NCBI RefSeq assembly: GCF_004745955.1
Contig: NZ_SRLD01000009.1
Coordinates: 60,897 to 124,896, forward strand
Reading direction: 5' to 3'
Source of the DNA: Hymenobacter elongatus
GTDB lineage: Bacteria; Bacteroidota; Bacteroidia; Cytophagales; Hymenobacteraceae
DNA length: 64,000 bases
Positions within the stretch are counted from its first letter, which is position 1; the number at the start of each line of letters is the position of its first letter. The translations under genes were made by a program, and so were the position numbers. Shown here piece after piece: positions 9,098 through 17,766 of the stretch. A model generated the notes under the pieces. That model was not told where the DNA came from. It worked only from the letters and a program-made list of their open reading frames with translations, and did no database searches.

Positions 9098-9135
9098 AAA
9101 AAAAAGGATGTTGCCCCCGCAGCATCCTTTTTTTA
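9098..9135. terminator. Intrinsic terminator between the two tRNA genes
   Basis: Stem GGATGTTGC / GCAGCATCC with CCCC-type loop, preceded by an A run and followed by a T run, directly after tRNA-Gly. The near-consensus TACTTTAG just downstream may start tRNA-Leu separately. Confidence 0.85.
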
Positions 9136-9158
9136 CTTTAGTGCAGGTTGTTGCACTC

Positions 9159-9242
9159 GCCGGAGTGGTGGAACTGGTAGACACGAGGGACTTAAAATCC
9201 CTTGCTTTCACGAGCGTACGGGTTCGATTCCCGTCTCTGGTA
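9159..9242 (+). tRNA. tRNA-Leu (anticodon TAA)
   Basis: 84-base class II tRNA with a long variable arm. Acceptor GCCGGAG pairs with CTCTGGT (two G-T wobbles). The anticodon loop CTTAAAA gives anticodon TAA. The T arm has GGTTCGATTCC. No encoded CCA. Confidence 0.95.
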
Positions 9243-9445
9243 CAGAGTAAGCCTCTTTGCAGCTAGCGAAGGGGCTTTTTTGCGTCTTAAATACTACTGT
9301 TGGGGTAGAGCGCAACCGTTTCACCAGGTCACTAGCCAAAGTCACCGGCTTCGCTAGCAAGGCTACTGCTTCAGGGCAAATCAGCTGGCCTGAATAGAGG
9401 ATTGTGAATAGCTTTGGAATCCAATGATTCATGACTGGTCCGTAA

Positions 9446-9482
9446 CGAAAAGCCCCGGCGCGTTGCGCACCGGGGCTTTTCG
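9446..9482. terminator. Intrinsic terminator
   Basis: Stem CGAAAAGCCCCGGCGCG / CGCACCGGGGCTTTTCG-type hairpin, near-perfect, 55 bases past the stop of the leftward lipoprotein gene. The A/T ends let it work on both strands. Confidence 0.88.
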
Positions 9483-9536
9483 TTTCTAGGGGATACAGGT
9501 GTTCGGGCGGAAAAACCAGCCGGAATACCAGAGGCT

Positions 9537-11747
9537 CTACAAGCTGCGGATTTTGAAGCTGCTATAGTATACTACGCCGCTATAATCGCTCATCTTTATA
9601 TTCTTGCCCGTTATTGTAAAGGAGTCTCCGGTGGTTGATCCGATAACTTCTATGGTCTCATCGTTCGCACCAGACTCCGTGCTGTACCAGTACCGGAGAC
9701 TTAGGGATACCTCGTCGGCGGCTAGCTTACTTAGGTAATACCCACCACGGACTACCTTGTATTTTTTGCCGCCCTGGGGCTTTTCGCCAAAGGCGAACGA
9801 GCAGCTGAACCCCTGCGCGGTACCGCTCAAATCACTCGTGTAAATCGAGTACTGGCAGCCGTCGGGGCGGAAGTTGTAGCCGCTGGTCATTTCAAAGTTC
9901 CTGAACTCGGGCGTAGTGGCATCCTTGGTAGTGCTATACTCATTCTTGGCATCCCGTATCGGCCGCTGCGTGACGTCGCACAAGGTGCCGGTGGTAAAGC
10001 TTACTTGGTCGCCGTAGGTTACGGCCCCGGTTTTGGCCTGGGCGAAGGCCTTGACGTAGTACTGCTTGGTTTGCTCTGGTAACGAGACGAAGTAGGAAAA
10101 TTCACTGTCGCTACCAGAATCAGAAAGTGTGTATACGTCCGAAGACGAGGCGCCCAGCATGGGGTTCGGCTTTTGACTAAGCAGGAAGCCCCGGTTCTTC
10201 AGCTCCGGCGTGCCGGTTACAATAGCTTTTAACTCCGCGTCGAGCGGGAGGCTAAGAACCGGGGCCAGCGTTTTTACGACGGTTGGCGTCGGCTGGGCCA
10301 CGAAGCTGACCGGTCCCCGCGTGAAGATGGGGCCGTTCTGGGTGCCATCAAACAGCGTAAACTCGTTGTCGTTCAGGTAGGCAATGACGCCCCGCAGGTT
10401 GTCATACCGGGTTTCCAACTCTCCGTAAGAAATGCCGACTTTCTGTAGCTCCGTCGGGAAGGCGCAGATGGTACAGTTGGAAAGCGGGCCAATGTAGGCG
10501 TTCGAAACGGCCCGGCTTACCTTGGAGCTCAGGTCCGTAAACTGCGCCTGGGCCTTGGCCCGCTGCCGAAACCAGCCCGCCCACAGCTCATACACCGTGT
10601 ACATTTCGGACTGGTTGCCCTGCACGCCCTCGTGCACTACCTTTTTGGTGATGTCCGGTACCAGCAGCTGGATGCTATAGCCCTGCTTGTTGTTTTTGCA
10701 GATCCAGCCGCCGGAGAAATCATAAAAAACCTGGCTGCTTTCCCAGGGCCCTATGAAATTATCGGCTACCACGCGCCAGCGGCCAATGCCGGCCTTTACT
10801 GAGGTGAGCTTGGTACCACTAGCCGTCAGTACGGTGCCGTTTTCGGTTGCCACGGCCAGGTCTTCCTCGTGGCTGCTGAACTCTAGGTCGGTCTTGCCAT
10901 TGACGACTTTGGGCGTGAGCCGGTACACGAGCCCGCGCACGGGGAGCGACTCCAGGCCGTTGGCGTTGAAGTACACCGGGAAGCGTCCCCAGCCCAGGTT
11001 CACACTGATAATTCCGGCCTTGCGGCCCGCCAGCAGCGAGTTGGTAGGCGAAACGACAATGACGTTGCCCTGGCCCCGCAAGGTGGTCTGGCCTACTTTG
11101 CAGGAAACGGTATAGGTGCCATCGGCCGGATAGTTAGCAGCTATGTTTCGAGCCTCCGTTAGCTCTTTATCGACGCCCCCGGAGTGGAAAATCAGCGTGT
11201 AGGGCAGCTTCAGCTTTTGCCCGAGCCGGTTGAGGATAGTCGGCTGCAAAATTTCGCTCTTTTCCTTGTTAAGCGTTATCAGAGGGCTGTCAAAGCTGAC
11301 TGATACCGCATCAGCTGCTTTGGGCAGGTAGGACGCGGCTTGCACGTCCACCACGATGGATACCTTGTGACTCTTAGCATCCGTGGCGGTAATGACGGCG
11401 CTGCCATCGGCTTTGGCTTCTACGGCTCCCGCGGACGAAACGGCGGCTATCTGCGGATTGCTGCTGGTATATACCAGGCCTTGCGGCGTGGTGTCGCCGG
11501 GCGTGGCCGTCAGCTGACTAACCGTAATAGCAGTGTTTTCTCCCGGCGCCAGCAGCAAGGACGGCGTCGATGGATGGAGCAGTACTTCAGTCGCGGCCAG
11601 GCTCATTTTGCCAATGGCACCGGGCTTTTCAGGGGCGGGGGTGTTGGTAACGCTGGCCTCATCTTTTTTGCAGGACACTACTCCGCTCATGAGCAGCGCT
11701 ATAAAGACGAGTGTCCTGGCTAGTTGCTTGGTAGAAAAAGGTGTCAT
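9537..11747 (-). CDS. Large lipoprotein with bacterial Ig-like (Big_2) domain
   Basis: 736 aa. The N-terminus has a lipoprotein signal ending SGVVSC-KK, so it is probably lipid-anchored at Cys26 and surface- or periplasm-exposed. Residues about 45-135 resemble a Big_2 Ig-like domain (VYTSSNPQIAAVSSAGAVEA, then KADGSAVITATD). The rest is extended beta-rich sequence without a catalytic motif that I recognise. A middle segment is rich in aromatic residues (VYELWAGWFRQRAKAQAQF). A CTICAF cysteine pair is present. No T9SS tail. It stands alone with its own terminator. Likely a surface adhesin or structural lipoprotein, but that is inference from architecture only. Confidence 0.8.
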   Translation of the reverse strand: MTPFSTKQLARTLVFIALLMSGVVSCKKDEASVTNTPAPEKPGAIGKMSLAATEVLLHPSTPSLLLAPGENTAITVSQLTATPGDTTPQGLVYTSSNPQIAAVSSAGAVEAKADGSAVITATDAKSHKVSIVVDVQAASYLPKAADAVSVSFDSPLITLNKEKSEILQPTILNRLGQKLKLPYTLIFHSGGVDKELTEARNIAANYPADGTYTVSCKVGQTTLRGQGNVIVVSPTNSLLAGRKAGIISVNLGWGRFPVYFNANGLESLPVRGLVYRLTPKVVNGKTDLEFSSHEEDLAVATENGTVLTASGTKLTSVKAGIGRWRVVADNFIGPWESSQVFYDFSGGWICKNNKQGYSIQLLVPDITKKVVHEGVQGNQSEMYTVYELWAGWFRQRAKAQAQFTDLSSKVSRAVSNAYIGPLSNCTICAFPTELQKVGISYGELETRYDNLRGVIAYLNDNEFTLFDGTQNGPIFTRGPVSFVAQPTPTVVKTLAPVLSLPLDAELKAIVTGTPELKNRGFLLSQKPNPMLGASSSDVYTLSDSGSDSEFSYFVSLPEQTKQYYVKAFAQAKTGAVTYGDQVSFTTGTLCDVTQRPIRDAKNEYSTTKDATTPEFRNFEMTSGYNFRPDGCQYSIYTSDLSGTAQGFSCSFAFGEKPQGGKKYKVVRGGYYLSKLAADEVSLSLRYWYSTESGANDETIEVIGSTTGDSFTITGKNIKMSDYSGVVYYSSFKIRSL

Positions 11748-12067
11748 GCAGTAGGCTTAAAGGTTTGAAAGTCAGGGATTTTGGTTGGCGAGGCAGCCGG
11801 CTTGGGTGCTGGGTGGTAGTTGGCTTTCCCAGCAGCTGAAGCAAAATAGACAGCAGCTCTTATGCGCTGACCGGTCGATTTAGTGGCTGCTCCAGCTTTC
11901 AAAGCTATGCCCCCGGTAGGCTCCCGACAATACCCACTTCTGGGTATTTTTTGAGGATACCGGGGCTAGCGGTTTGTTTGGCAGAGTCGGCGCGGCTTTG
12001 TTTGGCAGGTAACAGCTCTGGCGAGGCTCCCGGGCTAAGCAGCGCTAAGTAGGTCGGAGGAATTAGT
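11748..12067. other. 320-bp non-coding stretch with an orphan terminator-like hairpin
   Basis: Lies between the divergent lipoprotein start and the left end of the IS4-type element. No credible gene is seen. At 11929-11952 a hairpin AATACCCA-CTTC-TGGGTATT is followed by a T run on the + strand, although no + strand gene precedes it. Confidence 0.5.
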
Positions 12068-13282
12068 ACTCTACGCTACTAAAAAATGAGGGCATAAGAA
12101 CGGAGCCGAGCGGCCTTTGGAGTTCCTGCACAGCCAAACCCGTTCCGCCCCGTGAAGCAACGTCTCAGTGCCAAAATGTCGACTGTTTTACAGCACCTGT
12201 CCGTGGTGCGTAATCTGGCCTGCCAAAAGTTTGTCAGCCAGTTTCTTATTGCCCTGCTCAAAAGCCGCAACGTGCAGTTCGTTCTGCGAAGTGGCTCAGC
12301 ACCTGAACGACGCCGTGAAACCGGCTTCGAACGAGACCCGGATTCAAGATTTTTTCCGCGAAACCGACCTTAACTACTTCCTCTTGGCCCACTTGCTGCT
12401 CAGCTCACTGCCCGCTCAGGGCAAGCTGCGCTTGTGCCTGGACCGTACCGAGTGGGATTTTGGGCAGTGCCAGGCCAATAGCCTGCTCATCGCTTTTGGC
12501 CGCAGGCAGTTTCAACTGCCGCTCTACTGGGAACTGCCCGACAACCGTAGCGGTAATTCCAACGCCGCCGACCGCATCGCCCTGCTACAAGTCTGTGTGC
12601 AGGTCTTAGGCAAGGACCGCATCGGGCTGGTGCTGAGCGACCGTGAATTTGTGCGGCATAAGTGGATCAAGTGGCTCAAGGACAATGAGTTGAATTTTGC
12701 CAGGCGGCTGCCCAAACACCACCTGCTGACCTACCCCAACGGCCGCCGGCAAGCCGTGGCCGATCTGGGCCTGGCCGTGGGCCAGGTCCGCCGCTTTGCT
12801 CACTGCTAGGTGGATGGGGTCTGGGGCCAGCTGTGGGGCAAAGCGCTGGCCGACAATGCGTTTCTCTTCCTCTTTGCGACGGCTGGTTTGCGCCGGCTCA
12901 ACCAGCTCTACGCAAAACGCTGGACCATTGAGCAGTGCTTTCAGAACCTGAAGGGGCGCGGATTCAACCTGGAGGCCAGTCACTTGTGCTGCCCGCAGAA
13001 GCTACGCAAGCTCGTGGCCCTGGTCAGCCTGGCCTACGCCTTTTGTCTGATTGTGGGCACGGTGGCACCCGAGAAAATCAAGCCCATTGCCCGCAAAAAT
13101 CATGGCTACCTGGCCATGAGCCGCAGCCGCCACGGACTCAACATCCTGCGCCAACTTGCCCGGCCCCAGACGCCTGCCGATGAACCACTCGCCCGCACAA
13201 TACTCGCCCTGCTCAACTGGTTTGTTCGACAAATTAGTGATTAGCAAACTACTAAAATAGTAGGTTAGAATAAGGAATTAGT
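12058..13282 (+). mobile_element. IS4-type insertion sequence with 10-bp target duplication (inactive)
   Basis: Direct repeat AGGAATTAGT at 12058-12067 and 13273-13282 brackets about 1205 bp. Just inside are imperfect inverted ends: TCTACGCTACTA at 12070-12081 and, on the other strand, TCTAACCTACTA ending at 13269 (10 of 12 match). Target duplications of 9-12 bp are usual for IS4 relatives. The only gene inside is a transposase with two lesions. Confidence 0.75.
12152..13244 (+). pseudogene. IS4 family transposase, frameshifted and nonsense-mutated
   Basis: DDE transposase remnant of about 360 codons. It begins MKQRLSAKMSTVLQHLSVV in one frame and continues as EVAQHLNDAVKPASNETRI in another. 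The switch coincides with a GTTCGTTC tandem duplication of 4 bases at 12277-12284; removing one copy restores the frame. A second lesion is an in-frame TAG at 12807-12809, after which the same frame continues to 13244. Catalytic residues are still visible: CLDRTEWDFG (first Asp), VLSDREF (second Asp) and the YREK signature YAKRWTIEQCFQNLK. The product would be non-functional unless both lesions were bypassed. Recent decay is likely because the ends and the target repeat remain clear. Confidence 0.88.
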
Positions 13283-13480
13283 TTGCACTAAGCGTTTGAT
13301 TTGGGGTATGAGCCGCGTGAACATCCCGATTTTGGATGAATTGGCGCACGCCCGCTGTAGCTCACGCTACTCTCCCCAGAGCTGTTATAGGTGGGGAGTA
13401 CCATGCCCGTTAACGCCCTTCCCCTACCGTCAGTAGGCGGTCGGTCGGGTGCAAACAAAACAAGGCAAAGCCGAATACCA

Positions 13481-13488
13481 TACCTTTG
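13481..13488 (+). promoter_or_regulatory. -7 promoter box upstream of the 809-aa protein
   Basis: TACCTTTG, exact TAnnTTTG, about 71 bases before the chosen ATG at 13560. No TTG at the -33 spacing. Confidence 0.5.
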
Positions 13489-13559
13489 AAGCAGGCGTTT
13501 GGTAGGGTGGCGCGCGTTTCGTTTCTGCCACCGTCGTGCCCCGGCAGCTTATCTTTTCT

Positions 13560-15989
13560 ATGCATATTCAGTACGTAAGGCGTTTTCTACTGCTAGTGAC
13601 CTGGCTGCTTTTGAGCGGTGTGGCTCTTTCGGCGCAAGCCCAGTACAGCTTCCGGGGCAAACCCAGCCAAGCGGTGTTGCGCAGCTTTCTGCAGCGGTCC
13701 ATTACGATGGCGGGCGTCTGCAGCGACGTCTACGATGAAGCCGAGCGCACCCAGGATATTCAAGATCTGGACTCGGTACAGGCCAAATTCATTGGACGAG
13801 CCGCCTTTTGGTGGAACAGCACCTACGACACGCGGGAAGACTCCCTGCATTTTGTTCAAACTTACCGCAACACCAGTCGGATTCAGGCCAATGACTCGAC
13901 GGTAATCGTGCAGGGGGCTGTGTTTGAGTTTATCCGTGACCGGGGGGCAGCTACCAGCAACGCCGATCTGATTCGAATTCCGCGCTGGGTACTGCAGGCC
14001 TGGGGCCAAAAAGCCGACACAGTTCGATACTTCGTAAGCGCCAAGATTGCCTACGCGCCCGGCGATACGCTGGACCCTACCATTCGGGATGGAGCCCAGC
14101 CGTTTGAGGTGCCGGATATTACTCGCTTGGAAGCGCGTATGTGGCTCTACTATCGGGCGTGCAGCTACATCGGCACCGGCATAGAGGCGCTGCACATGGG
14201 CCAGATGCGGCTGATAGCCAACAACGACCGCTATAATGACTACGCCGCTACGCGGGAGCTATTCGACCAGATCCGCTCCTTTGCCCAGCACGGTGCGCCC
14301 GGCTTTGTGCAGCCCAACGGCCTGCAGGGCGCGCGGCGGCAGTGGGTATTGCTCGACTGCCACTCCCGGCACCTACTGACATCCCGGGGCCAGGACCTGT
14401 TCGATTTCTACTCCATGCCCATCAGTGCCATGAAGCTTTATACTACTGCCAATACCAAGGGCTTCTACAGGGCCGGAGTGTATGGGACGGAGCTGTTGGT
14501 GAATACGTGCCAGGATCCGCAGCTTAATATTTTTCAGGACCACGAAGGGCCTGGCCTGTTTCTGGTGGAGTTTGATAACAGCCGCAGCCTGAGCCTGTCT
14601 CCCAGCATCCTGCCACAGTACACCATGTGGGGCTGGGACGAAATAACCTGGTTTGGCCAACAGCCTGCCGCCTACCGCGCCGACTGGCTCCGCTACGCCC
14701 ACAATTGGCTGGCCCGCAACGATACTGCTGTATTGTTGCAGATGCCGGGCCGGCGCTATATGTCACTGGTTGATCGGAATGACCACGAAATCAAACCAAT
14801 ATACCGGTTCAATGACACCCAGCGGGAGAAGGAGCGAATCAGGGAAATATGGGATGGGGTCCACGATACTTTCCAGCCGACTTACACTGTGCCCGGCGCA
14901 CTTGCGGCTGGTACCCGCCTGGCCATCGAAACGGATGGCGTTGTCTATTGGGTCGACTCTACTTCTCACACCATTGTCAGGGCCCGCTGGGATGCCGAAG
15001 CACCGGTGCCGGGCTGGGTTACCTCGGTGGTAGGCGACAGGCCCAACGCGGCCGGCGACCTGGTATTTGAGCTTGAAGGCTCCTTGTTTTACCGCACGCT
15101 GGCGCATCAGATTGAGTACTATAAGTACGCAGCCGAAACCGGGCGTTGGGTGCATTATTCTACAAATGGCCCGGCAGATGTAGCCGGCAATCTGGTTTTT
15201 GAAGGCGCGGGCTCCTTTTTGAATCGCAAAAACAGCCCCGTTCTGTATTACCGCAGCCTGGCGGGGCGGCTGGAATACCTACGCTACGTCGATAGCACGG
15301 CCACTTGGGCGCACGCGGTAGTCAGGCGCGTGCGGGTCGACGATACGCCGGGGGCCATTGTGTGTCCCACGACCGGTATGGTGGCTTGTATCTCCCGAAA
15401 CAACATCAAGGTATTTCGTCTGACGGGGCAGCGCTGGGCCAATGTGTCGCCTCCGGACGGCAAGGGTGATGTGCGGAGCAGCTTAGTCTGGTTTAAGTTT
15501 CTGGAGGATGCGCAGCCGGATGGCACAACCGGCCGGTTTTATTACTGCTCCTTCACGAATGATATCGGCACCACCCGCTACGACTACAGGTCGGGCCAGT
15601 GGGATGCGGGCGGCTTCAGCTATGTCGGCGTCCGCAATGCAGGCGGCGATATTGTGTGCAAGGACAATTCGGAGCTGCTGTATCGCACCTCCGATTACCG
15701 CATTGCCTCGGTGCGCTGGGCCTGTCCGCAAGGTGTGGCCGGTCGGCAAGGCTGGTTGCAATCCACTTATCCGCAGGTGCAGAACTGCCACAGTGGCTTG
15801 GTCCGCCAGCGCGACAATAGCTTTTTTTACCTCGACTCTCGCCATACCGTGCAGTACTTGACCTGGGAAGCCATTAAGTACCTGTCGCCCCGCGACACGC
15901 TGGGCGCCGGTACCGTGCCCGGTACCAGCATTCGCGTAGCAGATGAGCAAAGGGTCCGGGTAAGCAGCACCAGTCCAGGCGCTGAGTAA
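13560..15989 (+). CDS. Exported protein of unknown function with propeller/lectin-like C-terminal half
   Basis: 809 aa from the ATG at 13560, which opens a clear signal peptide (RRFLLLVTWLLLSGVALSAQAQ); the upstream in-frame start at 13536 would bury it. The N-terminal half (about 25-440) contains YYRACSYIGTGIEALHMGQ, RQWVLLDCHSRHLL, FLVEFDN and MWGWDEITWFG. This spacing of acidic and aromatic residues after hydrophobic strands resembles a TIM-barrel hydrolase; that is inference. The C-terminal half shows at least five degenerate repeats of about 45-60 aa, each with a tryptophan turn (GWVTSV, RWVHYS, RWANVS, QWDAGG, GWLQST) and DLVFE/NLVFE strands, as in tachylectin/PLL-type beta-propellers. 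No T9SS tail or lipobox, so probably periplasmic or released. The family is not recognised with confidence. Confidence 0.7.
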   Translation: MHIQYVRRFLLLVTWLLLSGVALSAQAQYSFRGKPSQAVLRSFLQRSITMAGVCSDVYDEAERTQDIQDLDSVQAKFIGRAAFWWNSTYDTREDSLHFVQTYRNTSRIQANDSTVIVQGAVFEFIRDRGAATSNADLIRIPRWVLQAWGQKADTVRYFVSAKIAYAPGDTLDPTIRDGAQPFEVPDITRLEARMWLYYRACSYIGTGIEALHMGQMRLIANNDRYNDYAATRELFDQIRSFAQHGAPGFVQPNGLQGARRQWVLLDCHSRHLLTSRGQDLFDFYSMPISAMKLYTTANTKGFYRAGVYGTELLVNTCQDPQLNIFQDHEGPGLFLVEFDNSRSLSLSPSILPQYTMWGWDEITWFGQQPAAYRADWLRYAHNWLARNDTAVLLQMPGRRYMSLVDRNDHEIKPIYRFNDTQREKERIREIWDGVHDTFQPTYTVPGALAAGTRLAIETDGVVYWVDSTSHTIVRARWDAEAPVPGWVTSVVGDRPNAAGDLVFELEGSLFYRTLAHQIEYYKYAAETGRWVHYSTNGPADVAGNLVFEGAGSFLNRKNSPVLYYRSLAGRLEYLRYVDSTATWAHAVVRRVRVDDTPGAIVCPTTGMVACISRNNIKVFRLTGQRWANVSPPDGKGDVRSSLVWFKFLEDAQPDGTTGRFYYCSFTNDIGTTRYDYRSGQWDAGGFSYVGVRNAGGDIVCKDNSELLYRTSDYRIASVRWACPQGVAGRQGWLQSTYPQVQNCHSGLVRQRDNSFFYLDSRHTVQYLTWEAIKYLSPRDTLGAGTVPGTSIRVADEQRVRVSSTSPGAE

Positions 15990-16125
15990 GCCGCACGCGG
16001 GGAGCTACGGAAGAGAGTAAACGGGTTTTACGTTAGCTTGCAACTCGTACTGTTCCGTAGTAGTGGGCTGCTGGCAACTTCAGCCCAAAAAGAGATATGG
16101 GGATACGAATTTTGCTTTTGTAGCT

Positions 16126-16524
16126 ATGGGACAACACCTTCTTTACGAGTCGCCTAAAATCAGCATCCGCTACGACTATAGCAACGAATGGCTCGACGTG
16201 GAATGGATTGGCGACCAGGACTATGAGTCGGTGCGGTCGGGGGCTACCAAAATGCTGGAATACCTCGGGCAGGAGCAGTGTCGCAGAGTGCTGAACGATA
16301 ACACGCTGGTAACCAGTATGTGGGCCGATGCAGCCGAGTGGGGCGGCAAAGAATGGTTTCCGGCCATGCGCGATGCCGGCTGCGAGTACTTTGCCTGGGT
16401 ATATTCGCCCAACGTCTATAGCCGTCTTTCTACCGACCTCACGCTACAATACACCGCCGCCGGCATCGTCATTCTGACCTTCGACGACATCAGCTCAGCC
16501 CGGGTATGGCTCCAGCAGGTGTAG
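16126..16524 (+). CDS. STAS-like (SpoIIAA-type) small protein
   Basis: 132 aa from the ATG at 16126. Cytoplasmic, no signal peptide. The pattern YESPKISIRYDYSNEWLDVE, MLEYLGQEQCRRVLNDNTLV, AAEWGGKEWFPAMRDAGCEY and FDDISSARVWLQQ alternates beta strands with helices, as in STAS/SpoIIAA-like folds common in Hymenobacter-type genomes. It lacks an obvious phosphorylatable Ser in an anti-sigma-antagonist context, so partner switching is not established. It stands alone and is convergent with the exosortase pair (2-base gap). Confidence 0.6.
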   Translation: MGQHLLYESPKISIRYDYSNEWLDVEWIGDQDYESVRSGATKMLEYLGQEQCRRVLNDNTLVTSMWADAAEWGGKEWFPAMRDAGCEYFAWVYSPNVYSRLSTDLTLQYTAAGIVILTFDDISSARVWLQQV

Positions 16525-16526
16525 GG

Positions 16527-17045
16527 CTAGGAGCCCGCTGGGCGGGCCAGGGGCAGGTGCCAGCGCAGCAGCGGAATAAGAATGATAACCGGCAGCGGCG
16601 ACACGATGAAGTCGATGAGGCGCCGCCCGAGCTGGTAGGCCCAGCTGGCATCTCCCAGCAGCTTTCCCCCGAGTAGCAGCAGCGCACAGGCTCCGAAAAC
16701 GGCGGCGTATAGCCCCAGCACCACCCGCATGCGGGCAACAGAGAACAAAGCCGCGTAGAGGAGCACCAGGCAGGCACCAGTGTACAGCAGCGCGTAGGTA
16801 ATCACGGCCGGTAGGCTCCGCGTCGTGACCAGGCCACTGATGCCACTTTGTAAAGCCGCCGCGCGCTCAGCCAGACCTAATAGCAGAAAAATGCGTTGCC
16901 AGCCGCTGGTGAGGGTGTGGAAGACCAGCTCATCGTGCAGGCCCACCCAAAACAGGCCGGCGACGAGCGCAACAGCCACGATAGTTCGTAAGGCTACCAG
17001 GAAAAAATGGCGGCCTCTGGTGGAACGGGCGTAGAAATCAGGCAT
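16527..17045 (-). CDS. Exosortase-associated membrane protein
   Basis: 172 aa with about four to five hydrophobic segments (FLVALRTIVAVALVAGLFWV, AVITYALLYTGACLVLLYAA, VLGLYAAVFGACALLLLGG, VSPLPVIILIPLL). No catalytic motif. Its start overlaps the exosortase stop by 8 bases, which implies coupled translation. In Bacteroidota exosortase loci a short membrane protein commonly follows the exosortase gene (XrtX- or XrtF-associated types), and position and topology fit that role. The function is unknown even in the family; it may help the exosortase recognise or present substrates. Confidence 0.65.
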   Translation of the reverse strand: MPDFYARSTRGRHFFLVALRTIVAVALVAGLFWVGLHDELVFHTLTSGWQRIFLLLGLAERAAALQSGISGLVTTRSLPAVITYALLYTGACLVLLYAALFSVARMRVVLGLYAAVFGACALLLLGGKLLGDASWAYQLGRRLIDFIVSPLPVIILIPLLRWHLPLARPAGS

Positions 17046-17586
17046 AGCTGGTAGCCAGAGGTGTACTCGGGCTGGCTAAGCGCCGGGCCCAGACCATCCA
17101 GAGAAAAAAGATGCACCCGTACACGACAAACGTGAAGGTGTAGTGATGGTTGAACTCAACGGTGTGATACGAATACAGATGGTTCAGGGCCAGGGCTCCG
17201 ATGCGCACAACGTTGATGCCGTAAATAGCCAGCATGCCGACCGGAATAAACCACAGCTTCCGCCGCCAGGGGCCCGGAAAAGCCAGCACGAAACCCGCGA
17301 ATAGCGCATAGAGCACCAAGCCATTGCACGGATGGCCTACCCGCACCACGGCTTGGCTGTTCAGCAGCACCAGATACGGGTCGAGACCGTGCACGCGGCT
17401 GTCGTAGCCCACGAAGCGCAGTGCCGCAGCGCTGGCCGCCGTGATGTTGGCGGAGAGGATGGCGTCGAGGCGGCCGTCGAGGGCCAACCATTGCTCGTAG
17501 CCGAAAAACCAGAGGCCGTAAAAGCCCACGGCCAGCAGCAGAAAACGTCGCAGCGCGTGCGGCGCGGGTGAGGAAACAGCAAGCAT
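17038..17586 (-). CDS. Exosortase family protein (XrtX/XrtF-like)
   Basis: 182 aa integral membrane cysteine transpeptidase. Exosortases cleave a C-terminal sorting signal and transfer the protein to a cell-envelope acceptor. The catalytic set is visible: Cys87 in VRVGHPCNGLVLYALF, Arg128 in GINVVRIGALALN, and His147/148 in EFNHHYTFTFVVYG. These fall at the membrane-edge positions usual for the family. The start at 17586 gives a short cytoplasmic N-terminus; a longer frame to 17697 exists but looks non-coding. Short length is typical of Bacteroidota exosortases. No obvious PEP-CTERM-like substrate is encoded in the window. Which Xrt subtype applies is uncertain. Confidence 0.82.
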   Translation of the reverse strand: MLAVSSPAPHALRRFLLLAVGFYGLWFFGYEQWLALDGRLDAILSANITAASAAALRFVGYDSRVHGLDPYLVLLNSQAVVRVGHPCNGLVLYALFAGFVLAFPGPWRRKLWFIPVGMLAIYGINVVRIGALALNHLYSYHTVEFNHHYTFTFVVYGCIFFLWMVWARRLASPSTPLATSYA

Positions 17587-17766
17587 AGCGCAGCCACTAG
17601 GAATACAATGAAACGGCGAACCAATATACCGCATATCCGCCAAAACCGGTAGCCAGACGGCAGGCCGCCCCGATATGGGAGGGTAGCGGGCACCCAAATT
17701 GGCCGCGGCCTGGGGCAGGTCGCCGGGGTTTGCTACCTTTAACGTTGCCTACTCTTCCTGCCGCTT

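Noticed and set aside
9024..9242. tRNA genes as an integration site for a genomic island
   Set aside because: No integrase and no repeated tRNA 3' end found downstream in the window.
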